In this document: piece by piece, positions 53,610-64,000 of the stretch
How the letters are laid out: every line of letters starts with the position of its first letter
How positions within the stretch are numbered: the first letter of the stretch is position 1
Source of the DNA: Isochrysis galbana
Taxonomy: Eukaryota > Haptophyta > Isochrysidales > Isochrysidaceae
Direction of reading: 5' to 3'
DNA length: 64,000 bases
NCBI GenBank assembly: GCA_018136815.1
Contig: CM030940.1
Location: 3,032,601-3,096,600, forward strand
Notes under the pieces: generated by a model
Database searches by the model: none
What the model was told of the DNA's origin: nothing
Seen by the model: only the letters and a program-made list of their open reading frames with translations
Position numbers and translations under genes: made by a program

Positions 53610-56147
53610 GACGAATTGGGATTGCCCATAGGGCCTGAGGGCAATGAGGAAGGAGGCAGACCGGCGGCAGGCGCGGCGGAGGAGACGACTTCGGAGACGC
53701 TGACGGGCTGAGGCCCGTCAGCAGAGGAAGGCGGGCAGGCGGGCTTGAGCGAGGGCGAGGACGGCGGCGAGAGCGACATCGAGCGAGAGGCGAGAGGCGA
53801 GGGTGAGTGAGAGGAGGGCTGTGTTGGCAGGGGCTGGTGAGGCAAGGAGAGTTTGTAGGGTACGAGTGTTACGAGAGCGAGAGCGACGAGAGCGAGAGCG
53901 ACGGATGACGACTGACGACAAGACGTCGGATCCAACGATGCTGCGACACCGACTCACGAACACACTAGAATCATTCACCCAAACCAAGCAAAACATGAAA
54001 TAACCGAGACCCCACATCGCCGGTAACTCAAACACGTCGCGAGAGACAGAGAGAGAGAGCGAGAGAGAGAGAGAATCCGCAGCGACGGTCGGAGCGTGTC
54101 TTCGCTTTGGATTTTCCCACCAAGGCGGAAAGTCGAAGAGGAACGTTATGTCGCGCAACCACGGCGATCACATTGGATACAGATCGCAGCGAGGTATCCT
54201 TGCAATCGAAGAAATCTTGCTGTTGAGCGTGGACCTTCTAGACGTTTCTATCGAGCAACCCCGAGTAGCAACCAAGGGAGGAGAAAACCAAAAACCAACG
54301 GGACCAAGGGCTTCCATGCAACTTGCATCAAGGGGAAAGATAACCCAAAACCAAAGCAGCGAATCTAAATCAATCTCCAAGGGGAGATGGCAAACCAAGG
54401 ACCAAGGAGAAAGATTCCCTCACCCAAGCAGCGAACCTAAATCGATCTCCGAGGGGAGATGGCAAACCAAACCTGATTGCCCCCAGAAGCAGGTAAAGAA
54501 ACGCGGGGAGATAGCGAATTAAACCTTTCGCGAGGCGCCTGGGAGGAAGAAAGGTGGGGAAACTTCCCTTCTCTTCGAGAGAAAGAGAGAGGGCGCTCCA
54601 GAACCCTAGATCCTAGGCGTCCACGCGAAGTTTTTGACCGAGAACGAGAACGAGAGAATTATAACGATAAATACCGAACGAAGAGGAGAGAGAAGCCTAA
54701 CGAGCGTCGATTCGCGAATGCGACACCCCCCTGCTAGGATCGAGCGTCCCGCGAGGGAAAGAAGAGAACCTAACGGATAGCGGAGAGTTCCATCCAGGCA
54801 AGATGGCCGAGCAATACGCAATACCTAACGAGACCGAATGGGCGAGGAGCGAACGAAGAATGAAACAATAAATTCGAATGGAGAGCCACGCTCCAAACGC
54901 CGAACCACGACGGAAGACGTGACGACCGAGATACGAATAATCGAGGATCGATAAGAATAAGAACGCGGAACGACGAGAAACGAGAGAGTCCAGATCGAGA
55001 AACGAAGAAATCGAGAATCGAGAGCGGTAAGAACGCGGAACGACAAGAATCGAGAATCGAGAACGAGAAACGAAGAACGGTAAGAACGCGGAACGACGAG
55101 AATCGAGAATCGAGAACAAGAAACGAGGAACGGTAAGAACGCGCAACGACGAACGACGAACGATGAACTATAAGAGTAGTGCGCGACGATCGAAGAGACA
55201 GGAAGTACCACACCCGTCCGGACGATGAGGTGTAGAATCGGCGGCCGGCGCGGCAGACCGCAGGACTCAACGCTGCAACCCATCCCCTTCTCTCTTTTAC
55301 GAGAGTTTTACCTGGATGTTTGGGCGGTGTGGCGGCACCCAAGTTACAACGCGGCGTCTCCTGTTCTTCGATATATGAGTAGTCGAACAGCCAACGGCGA
55401 AAGGCGGCGAGATTTCACGACGGGCTCGGCACGTCACGCGCGAGCTAAACGACGAGGTACGGGGGTCTCCTGACAGAGCGCAGCGAAAGGGGAGGGAGAT
55501 CCATCCTCCGTGGTCGAAAGGGGGGGTGAGCCATACCTCTCTTCCCGCGGGGGGAACTATTCGGCGGCCGCGGGGGGGAAATTCGGCGACCGCGGGGGGG
55601 AACTGGAAAAGAATTCCCGTACGTTCCCGTACCGCGATCAAACGTAAACGACGGCGTTGAGAGATATCGGAGGGGGCGTGACAGTCGCGACCGTCAGAAG
55701 AACGTAGAGGGTGTATCGAGCAGAGAGACGAGGGTGCGATCCGATGGCGACAGGCGAGCGAAGGCCTCGGAGCGACAGCGAACGAAGGTAGGCGAGACAA
55801 GGGCAGCGTGCGCAAATGCGTGGGAGCCAAACCACGGGGACCCGCGCGACGATCCCGACGAGTACCACCACTGCCCGAGGACGAAGACCGCGTGCTGCGG
55901 CCGCATCATTGGACCTGCAGGGTTGGCAACAGACGGGCGGGCTGAGACGGGCAAATGGGAGACATGAGCAATGGGGCCACTGTGCGAGGACGGTGCGAGA
56001 CGAGGCGAGCGGCGCGGGGCCTGATGATCCAAGCCGGTGGTCTCGGATCCCACGGGAGCCTCGATCGCGTGCGACGTCGGCGGGGCTGAGACGGTCTGAG
56101 ATTGTGATTCTGCAGCCCGCTTTCTCATCTGAGGCTTACGAAGAGGA
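53610..56147 (-). mobile_element. Ty3/gypsy fossil, reverse copy of 2146-4432
   Basis: Carries the end of pol (Pro/Ser-rich tail), the LTR-like region with its tandem array and the gag-like start, in inverse orientation to the left-hand copy and highly similar to it. Both copies end at the same site on the gag side. On the pol side this one stops abruptly at 56147 against a 118 bp repeat. It is broken, being a fragment that lacks most of pol. Confidence 0.9.
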
Positions 56148-56265
56148 GCGGCGAGCAGCAGACGGAGCCGTTCAGAGTAGTAGGAGTACTCCCAGACTCC
56201 TAGAGCCTGAATCTTCAAGAATTTCCCCCCACCTTTCTTCGGTCACTATGGGCGCGGTAAAACAA
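56148..56265 (+). repeat. 118 bp direct repeat, copy 1
   Basis: Identical to 56461-56578. Holds AGCAGACGGAGCCGTTCAGA (also at 30228) and AGCCTGAATCTTCAAGAATTT, which resembles the LINE tail. Its left edge coincides with the end of the Ty3/gypsy fragment. Confidence 0.95.
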
Positions 56266-56460
56266 GCTCTCTCTCTCTATCCCTCCAACGCTTAAGCTCA
56301 CCCACCCCCGTCCCCATTCGCCACCCCTTGCTTTCTCGGAGTGGAGCAGGCGTACTATCTTAGCACTACCGCCCCAGCAGCTATAAGGCTAGTCTAAGAT
56401 ACACCTAGGCTCTAGATACCCCGAGAGGAGAGGCAAACACGTGTTAACACGTGAGCAAGG

Positions 56461-56578
56461 GCGGCGAGCAGCAGACGGAGCCGTTCAGAGTAGTAGGAGT
56501 ACTCCCAGACTCCTAGAGCCTGAATCTTCAAGAATTTCCCCCCACCTTTCTTCGGTCACTATGGGCGCGGTAAAACAA
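56461..56578 (+). repeat. 118 bp direct repeat, copy 2
   Basis: No difference from copy 1 was seen, and 195 bp separate them. It ends with ATGGGCGCGGTAAAACAA, in frame with the coiled-coil gene that follows, so it may contribute to that gene's leader or first exon. Confidence 0.95.
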
Positions 56579-56761
56579 ATACTACGCGAGGTTTCTCCCC
56601 TGTGTTTGACGTCGAACGCCAAGAGTACAAGTGAAACTCCCCCCAAAACCCTCGCCTGTTTCCCTCTCTTTTCTCCCTGCGATACTCTTACCAAAAAGGA
56701 GAACCTGCGGCACATTCCCTCTCAACCGGTCGAGAAGCCGTCGGCAGCGCGCCGGCTGCCG

Positions 56762-59700
56762 ATGCTGTCGGCCGACCTGCCCCGCACGATGGCGCGCGTG
56801 CGCCAGCTGGTGCGCGCGAACCAGCACGACCGCGAGCTACAGCGTCTGCTCCACTCGCTCCTCTGCGCCATGACCTCCGACGAAGCCGACGAGGCGCAGG
56901 TGGCGAAGCTGCTTGCACAGATAGAGGCGAGGCGCTCGCCCAAACCATCGGAGCAGGGCGAGCAGCGCTCCACGGGGATGGGCGAGGCCAAAGGGTCGGG
57001 ACAGAGTCCGCTCAAGCCCGGTCAGATTGTCATACACGAACAGCTTGCTCCCGAGGGGCTCGGACAGTTGGCGGACGTCCCACGTCGCTCAATGCGTTCG
57101 GGCGTTAAGGAGAGGCAGGCTCCTACCAGGTGCGAGCTGCTCCTGCCGGCAGGTTCGCATCCTGAACGTGAATGACAAGGCCTCGCGCCCGACCTCAGGA
57201 CGGTAGGTGGTAATTGTGTCGCAAGTGGGGCGCGGGGCCCGACTCGAGGAGGCAGCAGTTCTCAGCAATCTTTGCTCCCTGCTGACCGACCATTTTCAGA
57301 GGAGGCCCGTCCGTCTTCGTCATCACTGCCAGGGAAGAAGACGAGGCCTGAAGAGGTTACACCTCGGTCCTCGAGCACAGCCCTTTTTACGCAGGATTGC
57401 TGGTCCACACCACAGGCGGAGGCGATTGGAAAACTGTACGTTGCGTCCGTTGAGCAGTTGCGCAAACAGCATGACATCGAGATACGGAAGGTGAATGTCC
57501 TCTCAGAGCACTGCAATTGCTCGACAGCCTTGCTTTCGGTCACACGGATAAACAGTCACCTGACCCCGCCCCTCTACTCCTGCCCGCTCGTCCCCCGCCG
57601 CCACTAGTTAGCAGCCTCTCTCCTCCCCCTCCCCCTCCCTTTATTTCTCTAGTCGATTCGTTCTCGGAGCACAAAGCTATGCTTACTCATCGCCTTTTAA
57701 TTATGTTGAGGTTGCTCCACGGAAGCCGAATAGCGCTATTCATGCTGAGCATCCATGGTCAATTGCAGGCGTGTACTGCACTCGAGCTAGATCTCGCAAA
57801 TGAGCAGCGCAAGAACGCCGACAAGTTGTCAAGGGTAGAGGAGGCACGGCGGGAGGACGAAAAGCGGTGGACGGCAGAGATGGACCGCCTTGCTTCACAA
57901 TTGGCGCAAACAAGCTCGCGTTTGTGGGAAACCGAGCGAAAACTTGATTCCGTTCAGCGTCATTTCGCAGTCGAGATGGATGAGGTGCTCAGCAGACACA
58001 AGAAGGAGCTCGCAGCACGTCAACACGTTGACGCTAGGAGCGCCGAAGAGCAAGTGGCAAAGCGCGTGGAAGAGGTCGAGGCTAAATGGAGGAGAAGAAT
58101 GATCGATGAGGCGAATGCCGCTCGTAGTCGCGAGGATGAGCTCCTCGGGCAGCTCAATGATGAGCGCACCCGCCGAGAGGGCACCGAGCGGCGGCTGAAC
58201 CTCGCCGAGGCCCAAATGACACGGGCCGATGCCCGCGCCGCTCAGATGGCGGCAGCGGCGCATCGAGAATCGCTTTCAAGGGAACGGATAAGGCCCCCTT
58301 CTCGATTAAATCAAGGTGTGCACAAAGATATCGTCTCGACTACCTCCGTGCTGCATTCAGAGGTTGAGCTGTCGAGGCCGAGCTTCCGTGATGAGGTGGC
58401 TCGTGGGATTGTGGAGGAGACCCGTCGGGGTGAAAATGCGATGGATAAGGCGGCGGACACTCGCCGCGTTCACAAATCTACTCAATCCGACGACACCGTG
58501 TTGGCAGATGAGGAGGCCAAGGCGTTAATCAAGGCGGAAGAGAACGCCCGGACGCTCGCTTCGGCGCGAGCAGAGTTGGAGAAGGCACGGGCCACCGCGC
58601 AAAGGGCTGTCGAGGCGGCAGACCGGGCCGATGCACGTGCTGCGCACTTGCAAACCTCCGTTCATGAGCGTATGGAGGCGGCCGCACCTGAAGTAGCCCG
58701 TGCAGCCGTCGCAGCACTTCAGAGAGCGCTCGAGACTGCCGCGGCCTCTGCTGCACGCCGTGATGACGGACGGGAAAGAGCTCCGCCTTGTGTGAGTGAC
58801 ATGCTGCGCTCCGTGGCGGCTGCGCTCCCATCTACCATCATCTCCAGCAATGACGCACCGCGCACCGCCATCGATCACATAAGGGTAGAGGAAGCCCTCG
58901 TGGCCCAGATTGAGAGGTTAAGTCGCCCACATGCGATGGTCATTGGGGATGACGCTCTCCAGGCAGCCCGACGTGAGGGCGTGGCTGAAGGGCGCGCGGA
59001 GGCGCGAGCTGCGATGTCTGCGGATGTGGAAAAAGCTGTCAAGGCTCGTTTGGCTGCTGCCGTTGAGGCCGAGTTAGCTGCACAACTTGGAGAAGACACG
59101 CAGGAGGTTGCTGAGGCGGGCATGTTGACAAGCACGGGCCGGCACGTCTCAGCCGAGCCCTCTCACGGGGCGTCGATACAAGCAGTACACGCCACGATTG
59201 GTGCAATGCAACGCCAATTGCGCGCAGCTCGTTTGGCTTTCAAGACGGGAGATGTTGGCGCCGTTCAGAGGTTGCAACGAGAACTTCCAGAGGTTTCCCG
59301 CTCTATCTTGATGGCTGTCCAAGCCCACGTTGAACGGGGAGAAGCTTCGGCCGACGTGCCTCCAAGCACTCCTTGCGTCACAAACCATATTCCGCCAAGC
59401 GCGACTGTGCCGCGTACTTTAGGAAACGACCAAGACAATGATTTGGGCGCTCACGGGAGGCGCGAACGCCGGCGGCTTGAAGGGTTGATCAATGCAGCCC
59501 AGCGTACCTCGCGCGAACAGGACGAACGGATTGACGCCCTCAACGCACTCAGTGAGGGCCTTCGCATGAAGGCTGACATTGTCGAGAAGCGCCTCGCCGC
59601 TGTCGAGGAGGAGAAGGCGCTTCTCGTCAAGCGCAATTCCGAGCTGCAGAGCCAACTTGATACTTCTCGTAGCACACAACGACATCGCTTCCCGATGGTC

Positions 59701-60371
59701 GCTGCATCTCCGCCTCCGCCGCCTCCGCCCCCTGGCTGGGACGAGCCGTCGGAGTGTCTGATTTCGCGTCCGCAATGCCACGACGAATCAATGGCCTCTC
59801 AATGCACAATAGCGATGGACTGGATAGCAAAGGTGATTGGCACTCCCATACCGGACAACCAGGAGAATCTTCATGGCTGGCTAAAGTCGGGTGTTATGCT
59901 CTGTGACCTCATTAACCAGGTAAACCATTGTCTAGCACGAGTGCACTGAGCTATCATCCCAGATCGCCCGAGCACTCATCTATGTCGCATTCTGGCTTGG
60001 CGATGGCGCTCCCGCAGCTTGTCACCCCGCCAGCATCAGCATGCGACGTACAACATATTCTCAAGGCGTTCGCCTCTGTGTAAATTCCGTAGATTCAACC
60101 AGGCATCGTCGTCCGAATTTCGCACTCGCCGGCGCCGTTCAAGCAGATGGAGAATATTGGCAACTACATCAACGCATGCACCTTGTTGGGCGTTGCGCCT
60201 CACGATTTGTTCACGCCCACCGACTTGTTCGAAAAGAAAAACATGGCGGCCGTTGTACGCAATGTGTACGCACTCAGCCGCGTTGCTCAAAAAATCGGCT
60301 TTAAAGGCCCAAAGCTGATCCCTCAGAATGCGAAGATCTCGTCCCGCCTGCCAACAATGATAGTGTCGTAG
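56762..60371 (+). CDS. Coiled-coil protein with C-terminal calponin-homology domain (4 exons)
   Basis: Exons are A 56762 to about 57152 (the donor at 57020 is an alternative), B 57300-57490, C 57769-59919 and D 60093-60371, about 1003 residues. The start may be 56561, 56762 or 56789. Exon C encodes a long charged coiled coil (LDLANEQRKNADKLSRVEEA; repeated EKARATAQRAVEAADRADAR), then PPPPPPPPGW and the start of a CH domain (DWIAKVIG, NLHGWLKSGVMLCDLINQ). Exon D completes it: IQPGIV, FKQMENIGNYINACTLLGV, DLFTPTDLFEKKN and KIGFKGP, a calponin/transgelin-type CH. Such CH domains bind actin or microtubule partners, so a cytoskeletal linker is likely. The splice at 59919/60093 falls at a natural CH position. 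Exon A is the least certain. Confidence 0.8.
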
Positions 60372-60423
60372 GTGCTCCTACGATACCGCCACAGTCGTAG
60401 GTGCTCCTACGATACCGCCACAG
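60366..60423 (+). repeat. Two 29 bp tandem hairpin units at the stop codon
   Basis: Two exact units, each with CGTAGG-TGCT-CCTACG, a 6 bp stem with a four-base loop, then ATACCGCCACAG. The TAG stop of the coiled-coil/CH gene lies inside the first stem. It could be a 3' end or RNA-stability element. Confidence 0.85.
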
Positions 60424-61589
60424 TGTTACAGTCTAGGCACCTTTGATAGGTGCATCGGCAGGGGAGGTGTTGTTGATGCAGCTCAACGCGAGGCTCCCAA
60501 CTGCCAAGCTTTCAGGGCTAGCTGAATTAGTGGCGACAGCACGCGAGCGCCAAGCGCGTCTACTGTTGGAGACTATCATACAGTGTCGATCGCGTTATCA
60601 TAGGCATATATGCCCTAGCCCTAGCCTGCAAGGTGCGGGCTGCAACTCACTTGTTCGCGCTATATCGTAGTATTCGTGTTGCGTTTTGCAAAGCAATGCG
60701 CGCGCACTTGCGCGGCGGCTAGCACGCGCGTGCGGGGCGCACCTTATAATGCGCACTGGTGCGTGGTGGTTAACTACTCTATTCTTGTGGTTAAGAGAGA
60801 GATTGTAGATTGTGGCGTGTGGTGGTGTGGCTGAGAATGGCGTTGAAAAAAGCACCTTTGAAGAGCTGCCGTCCACTGCTATTACGACCGCACCCACTAC
60901 CCACTCCAGTCCAGCTCCCGTTGCCGTTGCTCGTTGCCATCGGCCTTATCCCTCGCTCACTCCCCCTTCCGTCCACCCCATTCCTTTCCTGTTCTTGTTG
61001 TTCCTCGGTTTCTGGGGGTTTAGAAAAGGTTTATCCCATGGCCGTACTACGTTGTTGGGCCTTGCTTGGCGGGGAGGTGGCGTTCCGTCGAATATGGGAC
61101 ACAACTAAAGTTGAGCCATGGTCCGTTTACAATATTACTCGAATGTGTGTAAGCATCAATAACACTTTCAATCACTGCGCAAGCCGCCCAAGGTGGCGTT
61201 CCGTCGAATATGAGACACAAATAAAGTTGAGCTGTTTACATCTCCTCATACACGTGGCCCCCCACCCACCCACCGCCCCGTGAGCACTCATGCGAGCGGT
61301 GTACGAGAGGGTCTGGGCGCCCACTGACCACGCGCCCCAATCAAAAAAAAAACAGGGAACTTTTCTGAGGGTCTGTCGCCCGCGTGCTCGGATATCCATT
61401 GTTTTCTACTGTGGGACGTTTTCGCACAGACCCTAAAATTGTTTCTTCACGTCGTTGGATGTGTGTTGCTTTCCAATGGATATATTGTAGTAGATATTTT
61501 GCATAGATATTTGGGCGTCTTTTGTGCTGAGGGATACTTGTGCTTACCCCTAATCACCCTGCCCCTCTACCCACGAGGACGACGCCTTT
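60424..61589. other. Intergenic DNA with a dispersed GTTCCGTC repeat
   Basis: Two copies of GTGGCGTTCCGTCGAATATG followed by GACACAA and TAAAGTTGAGC lie at 61078-61121 and 61191-61233. A relative lies at 45208-45245. No gene was recognised. Confidence 0.45.
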
Positions 61590-62700
61590 AGGCCCTCTGC
61601 CACGATAGCGGCAGTCGGAGTACCCGAAGAGACGGCGACCAGTTTGACGACGAATTCACCCGAGCAACCACTCTTTCGACCAACCCCGTCCCCGTCCGAC
61701 ACCATTGCACACGTGGTTCGAATCTTTGCTCTCGATTAGTTGACCTAATTCTCAAAGCGACCAGCACAGACTTGAGCACTACTGAAGCCTATCGCCACGA
61801 AGGCGTAGGGCTGGTGGAAAGAGCTCAACAAACTCTCCTCACGATGACTTGAGTCTGCAATGAAGGCGGCGCCCATTGGGTCGATCACCTCCCATTTCTC
61901 CTCATGTCTATGCGAGCGACCGCTGGTCGTGTCGTACCCAAGTCACCCGCGGCTATCTTGTATCTTGTTTGGTCGGGAGCATCGTCTTACTTGCTGACCC
62001 TGCTCCTGTGCTCGAGTTGCTTCCATCTCGACCTCCATTATCCATGCGATGCTGTCACTTACACCCACGAGCTCAATAAGAAGCTTCTCGAGTCGTGGCG
62101 TTCCGCCCTCGAAAGTACCCAAGAAGCTCAACGTGAGTCAATGCGCTCCGCCTCTCAAAATCTAAACTCGGTGTCACCTTCATTCAAACCAAGAGATAGA
62201 GTTTGTCGTCGAATCCCTGGCCACGCCAACAAACTTCAGTATCTCTACTTCGGTCTCCGGTCCCTACCGAGTAGAAGAAGCATTCTCGGCCACTCGTTAC
62301 CGTCTACGCGATCTCGGACATCGTCAAGTCAAGGATGAAGTTCACATTTCCAATCTTCGTCCGTACTTCACCATCACCGATTCATCTCCGCTCACCGATG
62401 ATGAGTACGTGGTCGAAGAGTTACTCGATCGCAAGGGCGATGGAGTTTCACTCAAGTATCTCATCAAATGGCGCGGCTATCCTCGTTCTGAAGCTACTTG
62501 GGAGTCTCGAATTGAGTTGCTTCGGCGTTGTGCTGATCTAGCTAGTTGTAGTTGAGTCGTACGACACCACTTTCGACAGCCGTCCGGTTCAACCTCCGGC
62601 TAACTCCAATTTAGACTCCTCTTCAAGTCCAAGTTCAAGTTCGCAATCCAATCAAGTACCTCGTCAAATTCAAGAGTCAAGTCGTAATCCGTAATCCTAA
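61590..62700 (+). mobile_element. Degraded Ty3/gypsy chromodomain element, pol 3' part
   Basis: Shows the end of the integrase (GLVERAQQTL, WVDHLPFLLMSMRA) and a chromodomain (DDEYVVEELLDRKG, YLIKWRG, TWES) homologous to the first element in the window but clearly diverged. It is broken, with several interruptions, and has no recognisable LTR. It is older than the pair at 1-4432 and 53610-56147. Confidence 0.8.
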
Positions 62701-62748
62701 TCCTCCTGACAGGACTCCTGACTCCTGACATGATCAGCCTTGCTCTAA

Positions 62749-63582
62749 AAAAAAAACATTCTTGAAGGTGCCCGCTATGCTGCTATTGACTCACACCCCT
62801 CCGGTATCGCACACGCCATCGCCTATACCCCACACTCTCACTCCAGCCCCCGCTACCCCCCCCCCAGGGGGGGCTGGCCCGCGTGCACTACGACGGGCCA
62901 TATGGGGGCGGGGCGGGCTGGGGCAGGCCTGTTGGTTCAATTCTGCAGACAAACGTAAACGCGCTCGTCGCTTACCTTACTTCATCTCTTACTTTCGTGG
63001 CCCCCGCCTTCTGGGTCTTCTTCGTCTGGCGCCGCGTTTCCGCGGTGCCCGTCTGTCGCGTAGGGTGTCTTCCTGTAAACATACGTAAATTGGCGAAAGT
63101 CTTACCATTTCTGGGGTCAAAGTGTGTCGTTTTTTTTGTCGTTCTTTTCTCGTTGTTCTCTTCGTTCTCTTACGGGCGTGTGCCGCATGCGCGCGCCATG
63201 GCCCCCCTCTGAGGGGACCCTCGGGTCCCCTCAGAGGGCCAGCTGGGCCTGCTCAGGGGGCAGTGGAGGCTGGGGCTGGGCCCCTGCCTCCTCTGCCTCT
63301 CCCTCGCTGGCCTCGCTGGCCCTGGGAGCAATCCTGGCGGCGTGGCTGGTCTGTGGTACAGTGCTGGAGGGGGGTGTCAGTACGATGGGGAGCCAGTGTG
63401 GGCGAGTGAGCGCGGCGCGCGGCGCGCGCTCGGGGAGAGACTGGGCAGAAATGATGTCAGCTCAGCCCCTGCCAACAGGCAGGGGCTGAGGTTGTGTGGG
63501 CAGGCCCACCCATGGGGTGTCTGCGGTGGAGGAAGGGGGGAACGCGGCCCCCATGACCCTACCAGTTTTACTGGTAGTTTTT
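62749..63582 (+). mobile_element. Retroposed element with 18 bp target-site duplication
   Basis: TGATCAGCCTTGCTCTAA flanks it exactly at 62731-62748 and 63583-63600. It holds a perfect 16 bp inverted repeat with a two-base loop (63205-63238), a 13 bp hairpin (63461-63490, loop AACA), and near the 3' end ACCAGT-TTT-ACTGGT followed by a T-run. No complete protein domain was found. The family also occurs at 23845 and 52925 and perhaps 10020. It inserted next to a LINE tail at 63601. Confidence 0.85.
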
Positions 63583-63600
63583 TGATCAGCCTTGCTCTAA

Positions 63601-63657
63601 CACAGGGGTGCCTTCGGATAGTAGGTGTGTAGCCCTGAATCTTCAGATTTTTTTTCG
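63601..63657 (+). mobile_element. LINE 3' tail (GAATCTTCAGA)
   Basis: ATAGTAGGTGTGTAGCCC then TGAATCTTCAGA and eight T. It is the same terminus as at 40665 and 24496, severely 5'-truncated. Confidence 0.75.
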
Positions 63658-63879
63658 CGCGCGACCCCCCCCCCCCCCGGACCAAATAATCACCCCGTGA
63701 AAATACCGACCCCCACCCCCGAACCGAAAATGACACCCTAAAATCGGCCAAAACCCGACCCCCCTGATTTTTTTAAATCGCGGACTCGTAGAGTACTCTA
63801 TGCCATTTCCAAGGCTAGGAGTAGGCAACAGCGCGGGAAAAAGGTGCGTGGGGCCGTCAGGCCCGGTCGAGCGGCCAGC

Positions 63880-64000
63880 ATGTCGACGAGGGCCCTCGCC
63901 GATGGTGTGATGGAGCTGAGCAGGGCGCTGACAGAACATTCACGCCAGCTCAAGGAGAGGGGCGTCGAACGACAACGGCTCGAGGGCGTTCAGGCCGAGT
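63880..64000 (+). CDS. Start of an unidentified coiled-coil reading frame, partial
   Basis: ATG 63880 opens 40 codons to the window edge (STRALADGVMELSRALTEHS, RQLKERGVERQRLEGV). It is helical and charged, which fits either a host coiled-coil protein or a retroelement gag start. It cannot be assigned without the next bases. Confidence 0.35.
   Translation, partial: MSTRALADGVMELSRALTEHSRQLKERGVERQRLEGVQAE

Noticed and set aside
61715-61735. GGTTCGAATC resembling a tRNA T-loop
   Set aside because: No acceptor or anticodon stem around it; it lies inside a degraded Ty3/gypsy fragment.

Overview
The window is nuclear DNA of a unicellular eukaryote. Genes are long, GC-rich and have few GT-AG introns. 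Many have pyrimidine-rich leaders. Mitochondrial-type leaders, a Sfi1-like centrin-binding protein and EF-hand fusion proteins fit a protist. One Mpv17-family protein has a signal-peptide-like leader followed by an LRGGG stretch, which hints at an alga with a secondary plastid. A haptophyte-like marine microalga is my best guess, but this is inference and no rRNA is present to settle it.

Host genes in order: a Sfi1-like Trp-repeat protein (6369-9500 +); a ubiquitin-like/WLM metalloprotease (10992-12245 -); PIG-A, the GPI-anchor GlcNAc transferase, two exons (12721-14362 -); an Mpv17/PMP22-family membrane protein (14627-15337 +); the Hsp70-Hsp90 co-chaperone STI1/HOP, five exons (18304-20613 +); a COQ10-type START domain fused to EF-hands, two exons (25265-27046 -); a DmdC-like acyl-CoA dehydrogenase (30913-32811 +); an unknown gene split by a LINE (33250-36151 -); a cystatin-like/EF-hand/MORN protein (37218-38090 -); a membrane RING-like protein, two exons (42590-43910 +); ETF alpha, two exons (51460-52612 +); and a coiled-coil protein with a C-terminal calponin-homology domain (about 56762-60371 +). 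The acyl-CoA dehydrogenase and ETF alpha would act in the same mitochondrial electron-transfer route, but they are not adjacent.

Roughly half of the window is mobile DNA. There are fossil Ty3/gypsy chromodomain elements at 1-4432, 53610-56147 (reverse) and 61590-62700, with a related leader/gag remnant at 16520-17900. An APE-type LINE group is present in several copies that keep both ends but have lost most of the middle. Their 5' end is a short hairpin just before the ORF1 ATG, and their 3' end is a T-run on the sense strand. Three insertions are closed by 15-17 bp target-site duplications (TSDs) and a fourth by an 18 bp one. A complete hAT element with a perfect 8 bp duplication lies at 38277-39928, and a second hAT C-terminal fragment lies at 28200-28571. 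A smaller retroposed family carries a long hairpin whose stem shows a compensatory base-pair change between copies.

The clearest history is at 38.2-41.6 kb: an old LINE fragment was entered by a second LINE, which was itself entered by a 298 bp retroposon, and a hAT element landed at its tail. The strongest leads are the terminally conserved, internally deleted LINEs, the conserved hairpins, the LINE that splits a coding region, and the three domain fusions.
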